64,000 nt of DNA from an uncultured Eubacteriales bacterium (GCA_902790015.1 CADAQF010000019.1:1-64000); one strand, 5' to 3'. Shown: positions 39,534-49,171, numbered from the stretch's first letter. Numbers and translations: made by a program. Notes: a model not told the origin generated them from the letters alone.

Positions 39534-40421
39534 TTAATGCTGTTTCGGTTTGTTTATCACTCTTGGAGAAGGCTGCCCAAAGTTTGAAAGATCTATGTGT
39601 ATACGGTCCCGCTTTTTGCCTTTGCCGTAGTATTCAACCGTGTAATAATCCGTAGTTGTTACCTCAACCTCGACTCCGTCCCTTATTTCTTTTATCTTTT
39701 TAGTCTCTTCGTATGTAATCAAATATTTGTTTGGTGTTCCATCAGCGTTGTTCAGAAAATGAACCTCTACTTCCCTGATAAAATTGCCTTCTGGGTACTT
39801 AGTTGTGACCGATTCCACAAACCAAACATCGGTAACCCCTATTACAGTAGGAACAGGTATCATTTGATAATGTATGGTTGTGGATGCTCCTTTAATACCA
39901 GTGCAGAAATAATCTACATTATTTGTCATCTCGATATCCGTCGGTTCCCCCAAATGATCATATCGGACAGACAAATTATCCACATCAACGTAATACCGGG
40001 GCCTGCCAAGGTTTTCTTCAAACGGCTCAATCAAATAATCTACAGACACTTCACCGTAACCGGTATCATCGATTGGAATATGAACAGCATCCCCGGAAAA
40101 ATAGGGCTGGCCAGCAGAAACAGTTGCACCCCAGTCGAATTGGATACCAAAGTTGAAGAACATACTGCAATCATCTACCTTCTGAGAAAACTGCAATCGA
40201 ACCTTTCCTTCTGGATCCAAAATAACCGGACAGGGGTTTCCGATATCTATGGAATCGTAGATAACAGTAAGTGTAGGTATTTCAGGCTCTTCCGGAAGTC
40301 CCAGTTTTTTGATTTGAGTAGGAATAAAGACTGGTATTTCCGCCGCAGATGCTAAAGACGATAATACAAGAAACAGAACGACCAGGAGAGAAAAACAAAC
40401 TCTTTTCCTTCGCACCTTCAT
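39534..40421 (-). CDS. Secreted protein, paralogue 1 of a three-member family
   Basis: 295 residues, signal peptide RVCFSLLVVLFLVLSSLASAAE. The mature start IPVFIPTQIKKLGLPEEPEIP matches ITLFIPDHVEDLQLTEMPEIP of the neighbour at 40744. Both share CPVxxDPxG..xxQF. Later, VWFVESVTTKYPEGNFIREVEVHFLNN and YLITYEE match both other members. No enzymatic motif is seen. It is AT-rich, unlike its GC-rich paralogues, and is divergent from paralogue 2. Confidence 0.75.
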   Translation of the reverse strand: MKVRRKRVCFSLLVVLFLVLSSLASAAEIPVFIPTQIKKLGLPEEPEIPTLTVIYDSIDIGNPCPVILDPEGKVRLQFSQKVDDCSMFFNFGIQFDWGATVSAGQPYFSGDAVHIPIDDTGYGEVSVDYLIEPFEENLGRPRYYVDVDNLSVRYDHLGEPTDIEMTNNVDYFCTGIKGASTTIHYQMIPVPTVIGVTDVWFVESVTTKYPEGNFIREVEVHFLNNADGTPNKYLITYEETKKIKEIRDGVEVEVTTTDYYTVEYYGKGKKRDRIHIDLSNFGQPSPRVINKPKQH

Positions 40422-40652
40422 TGACCCTTTCCTTACAGTAATTACAGACAGGATATTATTGTTTTATTAACAAAAATACTCTCTATTGTCAATTGCTTTG
40501 CACTGCTTTGCCATACATTTTGTCTTTGCGCAATAAAAAAGAAATAAAATCGCAGTATTCATTAACATTTTATTCATCTTTTTCCTTTGTTTCCCATCCT
40601 TGCCGGTAAATAGTTTCCCATGTAACAATTTAGAAATATTTTCTTCACAGGA

Positions 40653-40681
40653 TTGACATTTTTGTGAATAAATCGTAAAAT
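40653..40681 (+). promoter_or_regulatory. Promoter of paralogue 2
   Basis: Perfect TTGACA (40653-40658), a 17-bp spacer and TAAAAT (40676-40681), 62 bp before the ATG. The remaining 40422-40652 is AT-rich with no recognisable gene. Confidence 0.75.
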
Positions 40682-40743
40682 AAACTGTATCCTTGCTCCG
40701 AGCGCAGATGCCGGGGCCGTTCACAAAAGGAGATGAGTTCCGG

Positions 40744-41856
40744 ATGAAGAAAGTATTTTGCCTGCTGCTGGCGGCAGTTTTATGCTGTGGCGCCCTGCCG
40801 GTATTCGCCGCGGCGGATCCGTGGAAGGACATCACCCTGTTCATTCCGGACCATGTAGAGGACCTGCAGCTGACCGAGATGCCCGAGATCCCCGAGCTGG
40901 ACGTTCCCGTCCTTCACTGCTGGATGGACACTTTGGGCGACGGCACGACCTGCCCGGTCGTGGCCGACCCGGACGGCGATTTCCATGTCCAGTTTGACAC
41001 CCCGGTGGACTCCTGTGAAGTGGACGACTACCCCGTCATCCTGGACGAAAACGGTTACGGTTCCATCGCCGCGGAGCTGACCGCCATGCAGATGATCATC
41101 GTCACCGCCACCGTCGGCGGCGCGACGTATGATTTCTATACCTCCGGCGCGCTGATGGGCGCGGAGATAGAGGAGGGCGGCACCACCTTCTATTATGACG
41201 AAAACGGCGTATGCTACTGGGTCGACGTGACGGAGCTGAATAAGGATTATTTCCGCTCCGGCTACGACGGCGTCCTTTCCTCGACCATGTGGGAGCGCAT
41301 CGTGTTGGAAAAGGTCACGACGCAGGGCAGAAAGACCGTCAAAAAGCAGGAGGCCGTCTGGTATGTTTCCAGCGTCACGGAGGATTATCCGGCCGGTTGC
41401 CCCCTTTACCGGGCCGGCGCCGATTATCTGAATACCGAAAAGCACGACCTGGAAAGATATTTCATCACCTATAACGTCGTCCCGCAGACTCCGGGCGGAA
41501 AAACCTACAAGCAGGAAATACCGGACCGCTACGCCATCTATTATACCGGGCATACCTATAAATGCGGCGATTCTAACTATGTGGAAGACCAGATCTTAAG
41601 CGGCCTGTATTCCGATATGAAGGATATCGTGCCGGACATGACGCTGAGCAAATTTGAAATCGACCTCGGCGTCGGCATCAAGCTTCAGTTCAAGATCACC
41701 TATACTTCCGGAACCGTCACCACATATGAAAACGGCTCCGGCCGGTACTTCGGCACCGACAAATGGGTCAAGCTCCGCGACGCCACCTTCTACAAGGGCA
41801 AGAAGCAGCTTCGCCGGCTGGACAGCTTCCCTTCCCTGCGCGTCAAAGAAAAATAA
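40744..41856 (+). CDS. Secreted protein, paralogue 2 of a three-member family
   Basis: 370 residues, signal peptide MKKVFCLLLAAVLCCGALPVFAA. It contains the N-terminal FIPDHVEDLQL box, a TTCPVVADPDGDFHVQF strand pair, a Tyr-rich middle (TTFYYDENGVCYWVDVTELN) and VWYVSSVTEDYPAGCPLYRAGADYLN. The end, KLRDATFYKGKKQLRRLDSFPSLRV, matches the last residues of paralogue 3 (ITAFPSPRV). The ATG follows AAAAGGAG. Function unknown; the whole family is secreted without an anchor. Confidence 0.75.
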   Translation: MKKVFCLLLAAVLCCGALPVFAAADPWKDITLFIPDHVEDLQLTEMPEIPELDVPVLHCWMDTLGDGTTCPVVADPDGDFHVQFDTPVDSCEVDDYPVILDENGYGSIAAELTAMQMIIVTATVGGATYDFYTSGALMGAEIEEGGTTFYYDENGVCYWVDVTELNKDYFRSGYDGVLSSTMWERIVLEKVTTQGRKTVKKQEAVWYVSSVTEDYPAGCPLYRAGADYLNTEKHDLERYFITYNVVPQTPGGKTYKQEIPDRYAIYYTGHTYKCGDSNYVEDQILSGLYSDMKDIVPDMTLSKFEIDLGVGIKLQFKITYTSGTVTTYENGSGRYFGTDKWVKLRDATFYKGKKQLRRLDSFPSLRVKEK

Positions 41857-41882
41857 GCCATTATCCTCTCTCTTTCTTCCTT

Positions 41883-41903
41883 CCCCCGTCAGCAGGACGG
41901 GGG
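41883..41903 (+). terminator. Terminator after paralogue 2
   Basis: CCCCCGTC/GACGGGGG with a 5-base loop and TTTTCTG. Confidence 0.85.
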
Positions 41904-42140
41904 TTTTCTGTTGGATGACCGCATGATGGGCGGCGCCGCTTTCGCGCCCGGCCGCTTCATACCGGCCCCTGTCCGCGGAGCGTGTGTCCATCGCCCGCGG
42001 CGGGCTGGCGGGATCGGCAGACCGTTCTGAACGGCGGCGCCCTGCCCCCCCGCGAACGGCGGGTTCCCCGGCCGGTTTACGGCTGTCCTTCCGGCAGGTC
42101 CGAAACAGCCTTCATCGTCCGTCTTCTCTGCACTAAAAAA

Positions 42141-42172
42141 CCCCGGGGCGGATGGGGTTTCCGTCCCGGGGG
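42141..42172 (-). terminator. Terminator after paralogue 3
   Basis: CCCCGGGGCGGA pairs with TCCGTCCCGGGG, and the minus strand continues with TTTTTT. Between 41904 and 42140 no gene or structure is recognised. Confidence 0.75.
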
Positions 42173-42196
42173 ATGAACTGACTATTTATCTGCCGG

Positions 42197-42973
42197 TCAC
42201 TGCACACGGGGGCTGGGGAAAGCGGTGATGGGCTTGAGGCCGCGCTTGTGGGACTTGGTAACGGAGCCGGTATAATAGTCCCACAGGAACCACTGCTTGT
42301 AGTTCTTGCCGCTGCCGGACTTCAGGCGCTCCTGGCCCTTGCACTCGTACCAGCCTTCCAGGATCTGATCCTGGTAGTAGCGGTGGAGGAACTGCTTCTG
42401 GGTGGCCGTCGGCTTGGCGATGGGCTTGCCGTCCCACTTCTGGAAGGTGATGTGGCGGAGCTTCTTTTCACCGGTGAGGGTCACGTCATAATCATGGGTT
42501 TCCAGGATAGTGGCGTTGGAGGCGGCGTAGCGGATGGTGTATTTTTCCGTTTCGCTGGTTTCGTAGGTGATCAGATAATCGATCAGGCTGCGGGCCGCGT
42601 CGTTGCGGTAACGGGCGACGATCTTGCGGATGTAGTTGCCTTCGGGATAAACCACGCGCACCTGGGGGATGTACAGGGTGTCATATTCGGCGTACTTTTC
42701 AACCTTGACGCCGTCTTCCATCACGAACTTGTGGCCGGCCACGGTGACCTCTTCCCAGTAGACGGTGGTCCTGCCGCCCTCCTGGCCGGTCTGGAACACA
42801 TCGCCGTCATAGGTGTAATCGCCAAAGTAGCCTTCGTCATATTCCGGCAGGTCCAGCTTGGTGACGCGGCCGGGGATATAGGCGGTAACATCCGCCGCCA
42901 TCGCGACGGAGGCGAGGGCCAGCAGGGAAAGCACAGCCAGGGTCAGGCCCAGCAGGCGCAGTGTTTTTTTCAT
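42197..42973 (-). CDS. Secreted protein, paralogue 3 of a three-member family
   Basis: 258 residues, signal peptide MKKTLRLLGLTLAVLSLLALASVAMAA. The mature protein starts DVTAYIPGRVTKLDLPEYDEG, matching the FIP..V..L box of paralogues 1 and 2, but lacks the CPV..DP domain. It keeps VRVVYPEGNYIRKIVARYRND, DYLITYETSETEKYTI and the C-terminal ITAFPSPRV. Tyr-rich and beta-rich. Function unknown. Confidence 0.75.
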   Translation of the reverse strand: MKKTLRLLGLTLAVLSLLALASVAMAADVTAYIPGRVTKLDLPEYDEGYFGDYTYDGDVFQTGQEGGRTTVYWEEVTVAGHKFVMEDGVKVEKYAEYDTLYIPQVRVVYPEGNYIRKIVARYRNDAARSLIDYLITYETSETEKYTIRYAASNATILETHDYDVTLTGEKKLRHITFQKWDGKPIAKPTATQKQFLHRYYQDQILEGWYECKGQERLKSGSGKNYKQWFLWDYYTGSVTKSHKRGLKPITAFPSPRVQ

Positions 42974-43101
42974 AAGATATTCCTTCCTTTCAGCTATGAT
43001 GACCTGAGTACGGTTTTATTCTACCGCATTTGGGGCCGGAAAACAATGCCGGATCGGCTTATTTCATTACATTTTTCTATCGATTTATGGAAAAAAGGGT
43101 T

Positions 43102-43593
43102 TCAGCTTTTTCCGGCGCCGGGGCAGGGAATGGTTTCCCCGTCCAGCACGCACCTGACAAGCGCCCCGCCCGGGGCGTAGACGAGCTTTAGCTCAAAGCA
43201 CTCCGTCCTGCTTTTCAGCAGGGGCAAAAACACCCGGTCTCCCTCCCACAGCGGCAGGGAGGGAACCTCGTCCCAGGGCACCCAGCGCAAAACGCCCTCC
43301 CAGCAGTCACCGGTCAGTTCTCCGTCTGCCGCCGCGGTATACAGAAAGGTCAGTTCGTCCCCCCAATCGGGCAGAATAAACGTGATGACGCCCCGCAGGC
43401 GGCAGTCCCTCAGGCGCAGCCCCGTTTCCTCCAGGGTTTCGCGGCGTATGCACTCGTCCGGGGATTCCCCCGGCTCCATATGGCCGCCCACGCCGATCCA
43501 TTTGCCCTCGTTCTCGTCATGCTTCTTCCTGACCCGGTGCAGCATGAGCACGCGGTCTTCTTTTTCGATGTAGCACAGGGTGGTCAGCCGCAT
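43102..43593 (-). CDS. NUDIX hydrolase, MutT/8-oxo-dGTPase-like
   Basis: 163 residues with a complete Nudix box starting at GGHMEPGESPDECIRRETLE and ending in ETGL (residues of about 37-60, pattern Gx5Ex7REUxEExGU). It begins RLTTLCYIEKEDRVLMLHRVRKK, as in clostridial proteins annotated as 8-oxo-dGTP diphosphatase. It cleaves nucleoside diphosphate-linked substrates; the specific one is not shown. ATG 43593 is chosen because CGGAG stands upstream. Confidence 0.85.
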   Translation of the reverse strand: MRLTTLCYIEKEDRVLMLHRVRKKHDENEGKWIGVGGHMEPGESPDECIRRETLEETGLRLRDCRLRGVITFILPDWGDELTFLYTAAADGELTGDCWEGVLRWVPWDEVPSLPLWEGDRVFLPLLKSRTECFELKLVYAPGGALVRCVLDGETIPCPGAGKS

Positions 43594-43662
43594 ATCACAA
43601 AGCTCCGTTCCTTTTATAATCAAAAGGGACGCGTTTTACGCGTCCCCTCAGGGTGACGGACG

Positions 43663-44370
43663 TTATTGTTCCTCTTCGAACAGGTCCGTCGAATCGTCCA
43701 GTATCTTCTGCTGGCCGGTAAGGAGGGCCTGCAGGCGGGTGCGGTAATCGGCAGCGGAGGAACGGAGGGTCTTGATGCTCTTTTCAAGCTCGGTCTTTTC
43801 GTCTATCAGGCGGGTATTCCGATCCTTCAGGGAGGCTTCTGCCTCCTTCACGATGCGGTCGGCCTCGTCCTGGGCCGCCTGTACCTTTTCGTCATACAGC
43901 TTCTTGGCCTCGGCCACGGTCTGGTCGTAAATATGCTGGGCCTTGGACAGGATCTGGGCGGCGTCCACAGCCACGGTGCTGGGCTGGGGGTCGGGCTCGG
44001 GCTGCTTTTCGGCCTCCGGCCGCCTGTCCTGACGGACGGGCGCGGCGGGACGGGTCGTCTGCTGGACGGGCTTTTCCTTTTGTGCCGGTTCCTCCTCTTC
44101 CACCTCGTCGCTGACCACCTCAATGGGGGCGGGCACCATCGGCTGGGCTGCGGGAGACGGAGCGGGCACGGCGCCGGGGCGGCCCTTGAACACCTGGGTC
44201 TGGCCCTGGCCGGCCTTGCTCAGCCGCATCTGCAGCTGGGCGATCTCCTCGTGCAGCCTGTCCATTTCGTCACAGATCTCGTCCAGGAATTCGTCGACCT
44301 CCTTGCGCTTGTAGCCCATCGCGGCGACGCTGAATTCCTTGCTTTCAATCATCTGTACGGTCAGTGCCAT
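43663..44370 (-). CDS. divIVA: DivIVA-domain protein
   Basis: 235 residues. The N-terminal lipid-binding region (MIESKEFSVAAMGYKRKEVDEFLDEICDEMDRLHEEI) is the DivIVA/GpsB signature. A Pro/Glu/Gln-rich linker follows (about 65-135), then a long coiled coil (about 138-210). It is expected at curved membrane at the septum or poles. It sits next to sepF, as in the usual Bacillota division cluster. Confidence 0.88.
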   Translation of the reverse strand: MALTVQMIESKEFSVAAMGYKRKEVDEFLDEICDEMDRLHEEIAQLQMRLSKAGQGQTQVFKGRPGAVPAPSPAAQPMVPAPIEVVSDEVEEEEPAQKEKPVQQTTRPAAPVRQDRRPEAEKQPEPDPQPSTVAVDAAQILSKAQHIYDQTVAEAKKLYDEKVQAAQDEADRIVKEAEASLKDRNTRLIDEKTELEKSIKTLRSSAADYRTRLQALLTGQQKILDDSTDLFEEEQ

Positions 44371-44467
44371 GGCGGTTCCTCCTGTGTCGGTCAGAAGATC
44401 ATGCTGATCAAGTGTATATAACGCTCAGCCGCGGGCCTTTTGGGGCAAAGGCCGGCATTTTTCCGGC

Positions 44468-45487
44468 TTACAGCGCCTGCGCGTCCGCCTCGTGATCCGG
44501 AGCGTAGCCCGCGCCGCGCTCCTGCGCTTCAAAAGGGGGCTGCTCGGGCACCGGCTGGGGCTGACGGGCGTAGAATTCCTGCCCGCCCTGGGCGAAAGGC
44601 TGCTGGACATAGTCCGGCTGGCGGCTTTCCTGGGCCTGCTGGTAGGACGGCTGCTGGCCCGCGTAATCCAGCCCCTGGAAAGCCCGGTAATTGGGCTGGG
44701 GAGCGGCGGCGCGGCCGGCAGAGGCGCGGCGGGAGGAGCTGTTGTTCATCTGGTTCACGGCCGGATCCGCCCATACGCTGACAGCGGAGGGCGCCGCCAG
44801 ATAAGAGCCGTGGCGGGACACCTTCGTGATGGAGGCGGAAAGGGAGAAGCACGCGCCGGCCATCATGTCCACATAGCGGCGCATCTCGGCCTGGTCCTGG
44901 ATGCCATCCATCACCACCAGCAATATCTCCCCGCTGCGCAGGTAGGAAATGGCGCTGCGGCAGTCGTTGAAGCCGCGGATGGTGATGATGCGCACGCTGG
45001 AAGGCCGGCCTTCCTGGGGCGCCTCGCCGTTATAGCTGCCCGGGAAAGGCACCACCTTCGGGGGCTCCTGCTGGGCCTGCTGGGGGTTGCGCGCGCGGGT
45101 CTCCTCCACCTGGGCGGCATACTGGGTCACCGGGGGCTGATAGCCGCCCTGGACCGGCTGCTGCTGGTAGACGGGCTGCTGCGGCTGATATCCCTGCTGC
45201 GGGGCGTAGGTCTGCTGATAAGGCTGCTGCTGGTAGCCCTGCTGGTACATCATCTGCGGGTCCATCGCCTGTTCCTGCGCGGGCTGCTGGTCATAGCGCT
45301 CCTCGCGGTACTGGCCGCGGCGGCGGCGGCGCTGCTGCTGCTCGGGCTCATAGGGAGGGTCGTTGGCTTCATAGACCGCGCCGCTTCCGTAGCCGTAGCC
45401 GCTGTCCCTTTCGCCGTACAGGAACTTGCTGACGGTGCGGGACGCGGAATCCTTGAAGCGCCTGAAAAAATTATCCTTCGCGGGCAT
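44468..45487 (-). CDS. sepF: SepF with long Gln-rich arms
   Basis: 339 residues, about twice the usual 150. The N-terminal amphipathic helix (MPAKDNFFRRFKDSASRTVS) should bind the membrane. The SepF core (about 163-240) has VRIITIRGFNDCRSAISYLR, EILLVVMDGIQDQAEMRRYVD and the final strand SITKVSRHGSYLAAP. It is flanked by disordered Gln/Tyr/Pro-rich arms (about 48-145 and 255-325, e.g. YQQGYQQQPYQQTYAPQQGY). SepF anchors FtsZ at the septum. AGGAGG lies 8 bp before ATG 45487; the longer ORF start is rejected. Confidence 0.9.
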   Translation of the reverse strand: MPAKDNFFRRFKDSASRTVSKFLYGERDSGYGYGSGAVYEANDPPYEPEQQQRRRRRGQYREERYDQQPAQEQAMDPQMMYQQGYQQQPYQQTYAPQQGYQPQQPVYQQQPVQGGYQPPVTQYAAQVEETRARNPQQAQQEPPKVVPFPGSYNGEAPQEGRPSSVRIITIRGFNDCRSAISYLRSGEILLVVMDGIQDQAEMRRYVDMMAGACFSLSASITKVSRHGSYLAAPSAVSVWADPAVNQMNNSSSRRASAGRAAAPQPNYRAFQGLDYAGQQPSYQQAQESRQPDYVQQPFAQGGQEFYARQPQPVPEQPPFEAQERGAGYAPDHEADAQAL

Positions 45488-45669
45488 AGGCAGATCCTCC
45501 TGGGTGATTCGGGTTATGATGGCCGGGTTTTGGAGCCGCGGCCGCCGGTTCTGAATAAACACAAAACCACACATTGCATTATAAACCGATTATTTCGATT
45601 TTGCAACCGTTTCTGTTCACTTTTTCAAAATAATTGTCACAGATTCGTCATATTTCCCCAAAATAATGC

Positions 45670-45698
45670 TTGCTTTTTTCTTTGAATAAGACTATAAT
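45670..45698 (+). promoter_or_regulatory. rpsF operon promoter
   Basis: TTGCTT (45670-45675), a 17-bp spacer and a perfect TATAAT (45693-45698). Confidence 0.75.
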
Positions 45699-45715
45699 AC
45701 CTAATTGGCACATCC

Positions 45716-45742
45716 TTGCGCCGTCCAATTGCGAGGCGGCGC
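45716..45742 (+). promoter_or_regulatory. Hairpin in the rpsF leader
   Basis: GCGCCG and CGGCGC form a stem in the 70-nt leader around the loop TCCAATTGCGAGG. Many bacteria autoregulate this operon through an S6:S18-binding leader hairpin. The position fits, but I could not confirm that motif's conserved nucleotides. Confidence 0.4.
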
Positions 45743-45768
45743 CATACGTCCATGAGGAGGTGAAAGTC

Positions 45769-46176
45769 ATGAACAAGTACGAACTGGTGTACATCATCAC
45801 GCCTGACATCGAAGAGGAGGCCCGCAACGCCGTCCACACCCGTGTACAGGACCTGATCGCTCAGAATGGCGGTGAGGTGACCAAGGTTGACGATTGGGGC
45901 AAGCGCCGTCTGGCGTATGCCATCAATGACCGGACCGAGGGCTGGTATGTTCTGGTGAACTTCAACGCCGAGAGCGCGATTCCCCGTGAGATCGAACGTA
46001 ACCTGGGCAACATGGATGCCGTCCTGCGTTACCAGATCATCCACGTGCTGGAAAAGCGTTCCGCCGTGAAGCCCCGTCCCGTCCGCACCGCGCCCGCTGC
46101 CGAAGCGGCCCCCGCGCCCGAAAAGGCCGAGGAAGCCCCTGCAGCCGAAGCGCCCGCGGAAGCTCCTGCCGAATAA
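45769..46176 (+). CDS. rpsF: 30S ribosomal protein S6
   Basis: 135 residues. The core matches S6 (MNKYELVYIITPDIEEE, WGKRRLAYAINDRTEGWYVLVNFN, REIERNLGNMDAVLRYQIIHVLE). A 35-residue Ala/Pro/Glu tail follows (APAAEAAPAPEKAEEAPAAE), longer than average. GAGGAGGTG precedes ATG 45769. It is followed by ssb and rpsR, the classic order. Confidence 0.97.
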   Translation: MNKYELVYIITPDIEEEARNAVHTRVQDLIAQNGGEVTKVDDWGKRRLAYAINDRTEGWYVLVNFNAESAIPREIERNLGNMDAVLRYQIIHVLEKRSAVKPRPVRTAPAAEAAPAPEKAEEAPAAEAPAEAPAE

Positions 46177-46188
46177 GGGGAGAGCGTC

Positions 46189-46623
46189 ATGAACAAACTG
46201 TTTATCGTCGGCAATCTCACCAGAGACCCCGAACTGCGCACCACTTCCACGGGGATTTCCGTCTGCACCTTCACCGTCGCGGTCAACCGCCGGCGTTCGG
46301 GCAGCAGCAATCCCGGCCAGCCTGAGGCTGATTTCTTCCGCGTTTCCGCCTGGCGCGCGCTGGGCGAAAACTGCCAGAAGTATCTGGCCAAGGGCCGCAA
46401 GGTCGCGGTGACGGGCGCCGTCAGCGTATCCACCTACCAGGGCAACGACGGGCAGACCCGCGCTTCCCTCGAGGTCAACGCGGACGACGTGGAATTCCTG
46501 TCTCCCAAGGGCGAAGGCGGCGCTCCCGCCCCCGACGCCGGCGGCAGCAGCTATTCCGGCCAGGCCGCTGTCCCCCAGGGCAGCAGCTATGTGCAGGTCG
46601 ATGAAGAGGAACTGCCCTTCTGA
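46189..46623 (+). CDS. ssb: Single-stranded DNA-binding protein
   Basis: 144 residues. The OB fold has MNKLFIVGNLTRDPELRTT, FTVAVNRR and FRVSAWRALGENCQKYLAKG. A Gly/Ser-rich linker leads to the acidic protein-interaction tip DEEELPF. It lies 12 bp after rpsF, linking replication and translation genes in one transcript. Confidence 0.96.
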   Translation: MNKLFIVGNLTRDPELRTTSTGISVCTFTVAVNRRRSGSSNPGQPEADFFRVSAWRALGENCQKYLAKGRKVAVTGAVSVSTYQGNDGQTRASLEVNADDVEFLSPKGEGGAPAPDAGGSSYSGQAAVPQGSSYVQVDEEELPF

Positions 46624-46663
46624 GCCCCGCTCAGAATCATTCTGAAACAAGGAGGATGTACAT

Positions 46664-46927
46664 ATGTCTGAAGATCGCGGCGAACGGAAGCCCCGTCCGC
46701 ATGGCGGCGCCCGCCGCCGTCCGCGCCGCAAGGTGTGTGACTTCTGCGTAGGCAAGATCGAATATATCGATTACAAGGACGCCGGCCGGCTGCATCGTTA
46801 CATCAACGAGCGCGGCAAGATCCTGCCCCGTCGTGTGACCGGCAACTGCGCCAAGCATCAGCGCCAGCTGTCCGAGGCCATCAAGCGCGCCCGTGCCATC
46901 GCGCTGCTGCCCTACACGGTGGAATAA
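46664..46927 (+). CDS. rpsR: 30S ribosomal protein S18
   Basis: 87 residues with a basic N-terminus, [53 protein letters not shown]. The Cys pair (CDFC) and a later Cys suggest the zinc-binding (C+) paralogue type. It ends the rpsF-ssb-rpsR operon. Confidence 0.96.
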   Translation: MSEDRGERKPRPHGGARRRPRRKVCDFCVGKIEYIDYKDAGRLHRYINERGKILPRRVTGNCAKHQRQLSEAIKRARAIALLPYTVE

Positions 46928-46941
46928 TATTATAGTGCCAG

Positions 46942-46962
46942 CGCGCCCGGTTTCCGGGCGCG
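46942..46962 (+). terminator. Terminator of the rpsF-ssb-rpsR operon
   Basis: CGCGCCCGG-TTT-CCGGGCGCG followed by TTTTTG. Confidence 0.9.
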
Positions 46963-47105
46963 TTTTTGATTGGCCCCGTGCAGGACGCGGGGTTTTCCTC
47001 TGTCCAAAGAAGGATAAAACCCATTCAGTCGCCGCGCTGCCCCGGCCCTTATTTCATCTTTCGCCTCTGTTTGCGAAAAAAATATCCCGATTTCTCATTT
47101 TATTA

Positions 47106-47134
47106 TTGACAAAAACGCGGGTCTGGTTTATTAT
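47106..47134 (+). promoter_or_regulatory. cysK promoter
   Basis: Perfect TTGACA (47106-47111), a 17-bp spacer and TATTAT (47129-47134). Confidence 0.75.
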
Positions 47135-47142
47135 ACCCCCAT

Positions 47143-47163
47143 AACATACCGGGTTGGTGTGTT
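47143..47163. promoter_or_regulatory. Candidate operator just downstream of the cysK promoter
   Basis: AACATACC and GGTGTGTT are inverted half-sites (7 of 8 matching) 5 bp apart, close to the expected transcription start. Rrf2-family sulfur regulators such as CymR commonly control cysK, so such a repressor is plausible, but the match to a CymR box is not established. Confidence 0.5.
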
Positions 47164-47238
47164 AATGATCTTCGGCTCATCCCGCCGTTTTCAAAAGGGC
47201 GGAACCGGAAACAGCAATTAAAAACAGGAGGTATCCCC

Positions 47239-48171
<933 letters not shown>

Positions 48172-48180
48172 ATCAGCAGG

Positions 48181-48217
48181 CCCCGGTTTCCTCTGCCCTA
48201 AGCGGAAGAAACCGGGG
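48181..48217 (+). terminator. cysK terminator
   Basis: CCCCGGTTTC pairs with GAAACCGGGG, followed by ACTGCTTTTTCCC. Confidence 0.8.
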
Positions 48218-48319
48218 ACTGCTTTTTCCCACACACCTGAAACGGGGCACTGTCTCCCCATGCATCGATTAAAGCGGCTGTAAACGGGCCTGATTGGCCT
48301 GGACAGCCGCTATACTCAT

Positions 48320-49171
48320 TTAAAACTCTGCTGCTTCCCAGGTCAGTACGCCGTAATGATCCGATATCTGCGGGTGGTTGACGCCGTCAAATATCACACG
48401 GGAGCGCAGCGTGCGCCCGGGCTGGCGGGCCATGCAGTAATCCATCCTGAGGCCGTCCACCCGGCTTTCGCGCCAGCCGTCTATCTGGCCGGGCACGGTG
48501 ACGCCTCCGTCCCGATCCTCCGCGCGGGCGAAGCAGTCCTCCCAGCCGTCCAAAAGCATCCGGTCGTAGCCTTCCGCGCGGGTCTGGGCCGGACAGTTGA
48601 AATCTCCCATGACGTAGCAGGGGCCCTTCAGTGTCCCCGTGAAGGCCTTCAGCCGTTCCCACTGGCCGATAAAGGGGTCGATCTCGTCCCCCCACCAGCC
48701 CATGTGCGTGGAACAGAACCAGCCCCCTGCCGTTCCCAGGGCCAGCGCGCGCCTGCGCCGCCAGCTGTCCTGCGGCAGGTCGGGGCTGGATATGTCCGCG
48801 CAGCGGACAGCGCGGACCGGGTCCCTGCAGAACACCGCTACGCCCTCCGCCCAGGTCTTATAGCCCAGGTGGGTGAAGGCCCAGCTCCACTGGTAGGGCA
48901 GTCCCGCGTCACGCAGACGCTCCGCCAGGCACAAAGCCCAGTTCCTGTCCGCCACGGCAAAGCCGCCGTCCAGCCAGCCGCTGGCCGCCAGTCTCGCGGG
49001 GTCCGCCAGGGGGGCCTTTTCCGGCTGGTTGATTTCCTGCAGGGCGATCACGTCGGGCTGTTCCTTTAGGATCGCCTCCGCCGCACAGCGCAGGCAGGAG
49101 GCGTTGTCCGCCTCCTGCCAGCTGTGGGTATTGAGCGTCAGCAGGATAAGCTTATCCTTTGACCGCGCCAT
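48320..49171 (-). CDS. Endonuclease/exonuclease/phosphatase family protein
   Basis: 283 residues with the EEP fold motifs: LTLNTHSW, IALQEIN (metal-binding Glu), MGDFNCPA (Asp/Asn) and ISDHYGVLTW (catalytic His). No signal peptide, so cytoplasmic. The start overlaps the end of a sugar-transport permease gene by 20 bp with GGAGG upstream, so it belongs to the same operon. A phosphoester-cleaving role linked to sugar use is inference. Confidence 0.82.
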   Translation of the reverse strand: MARSKDKLILLTLNTHSWQEADNASCLRCAAEAILKEQPDVIALQEINQPEKAPLADPARLAASGWLDGGFAVADRNWALCLAERLRDAGLPYQWSWAFTHLGYKTWAEGVAVFCRDPVRAVRCADISSPDLPQDSWRRRRALALGTAGGWFCSTHMGWWGDEIDPFIGQWERLKAFTGTLKGPCYVMGDFNCPAQTRAEGYDRMLLDGWEDCFARAEDRDGGVTVPGQIDGWRESRVDGLRMDYCMARQPGRTLRSRVIFDGVNHPQISDHYGVLTWEAAEF

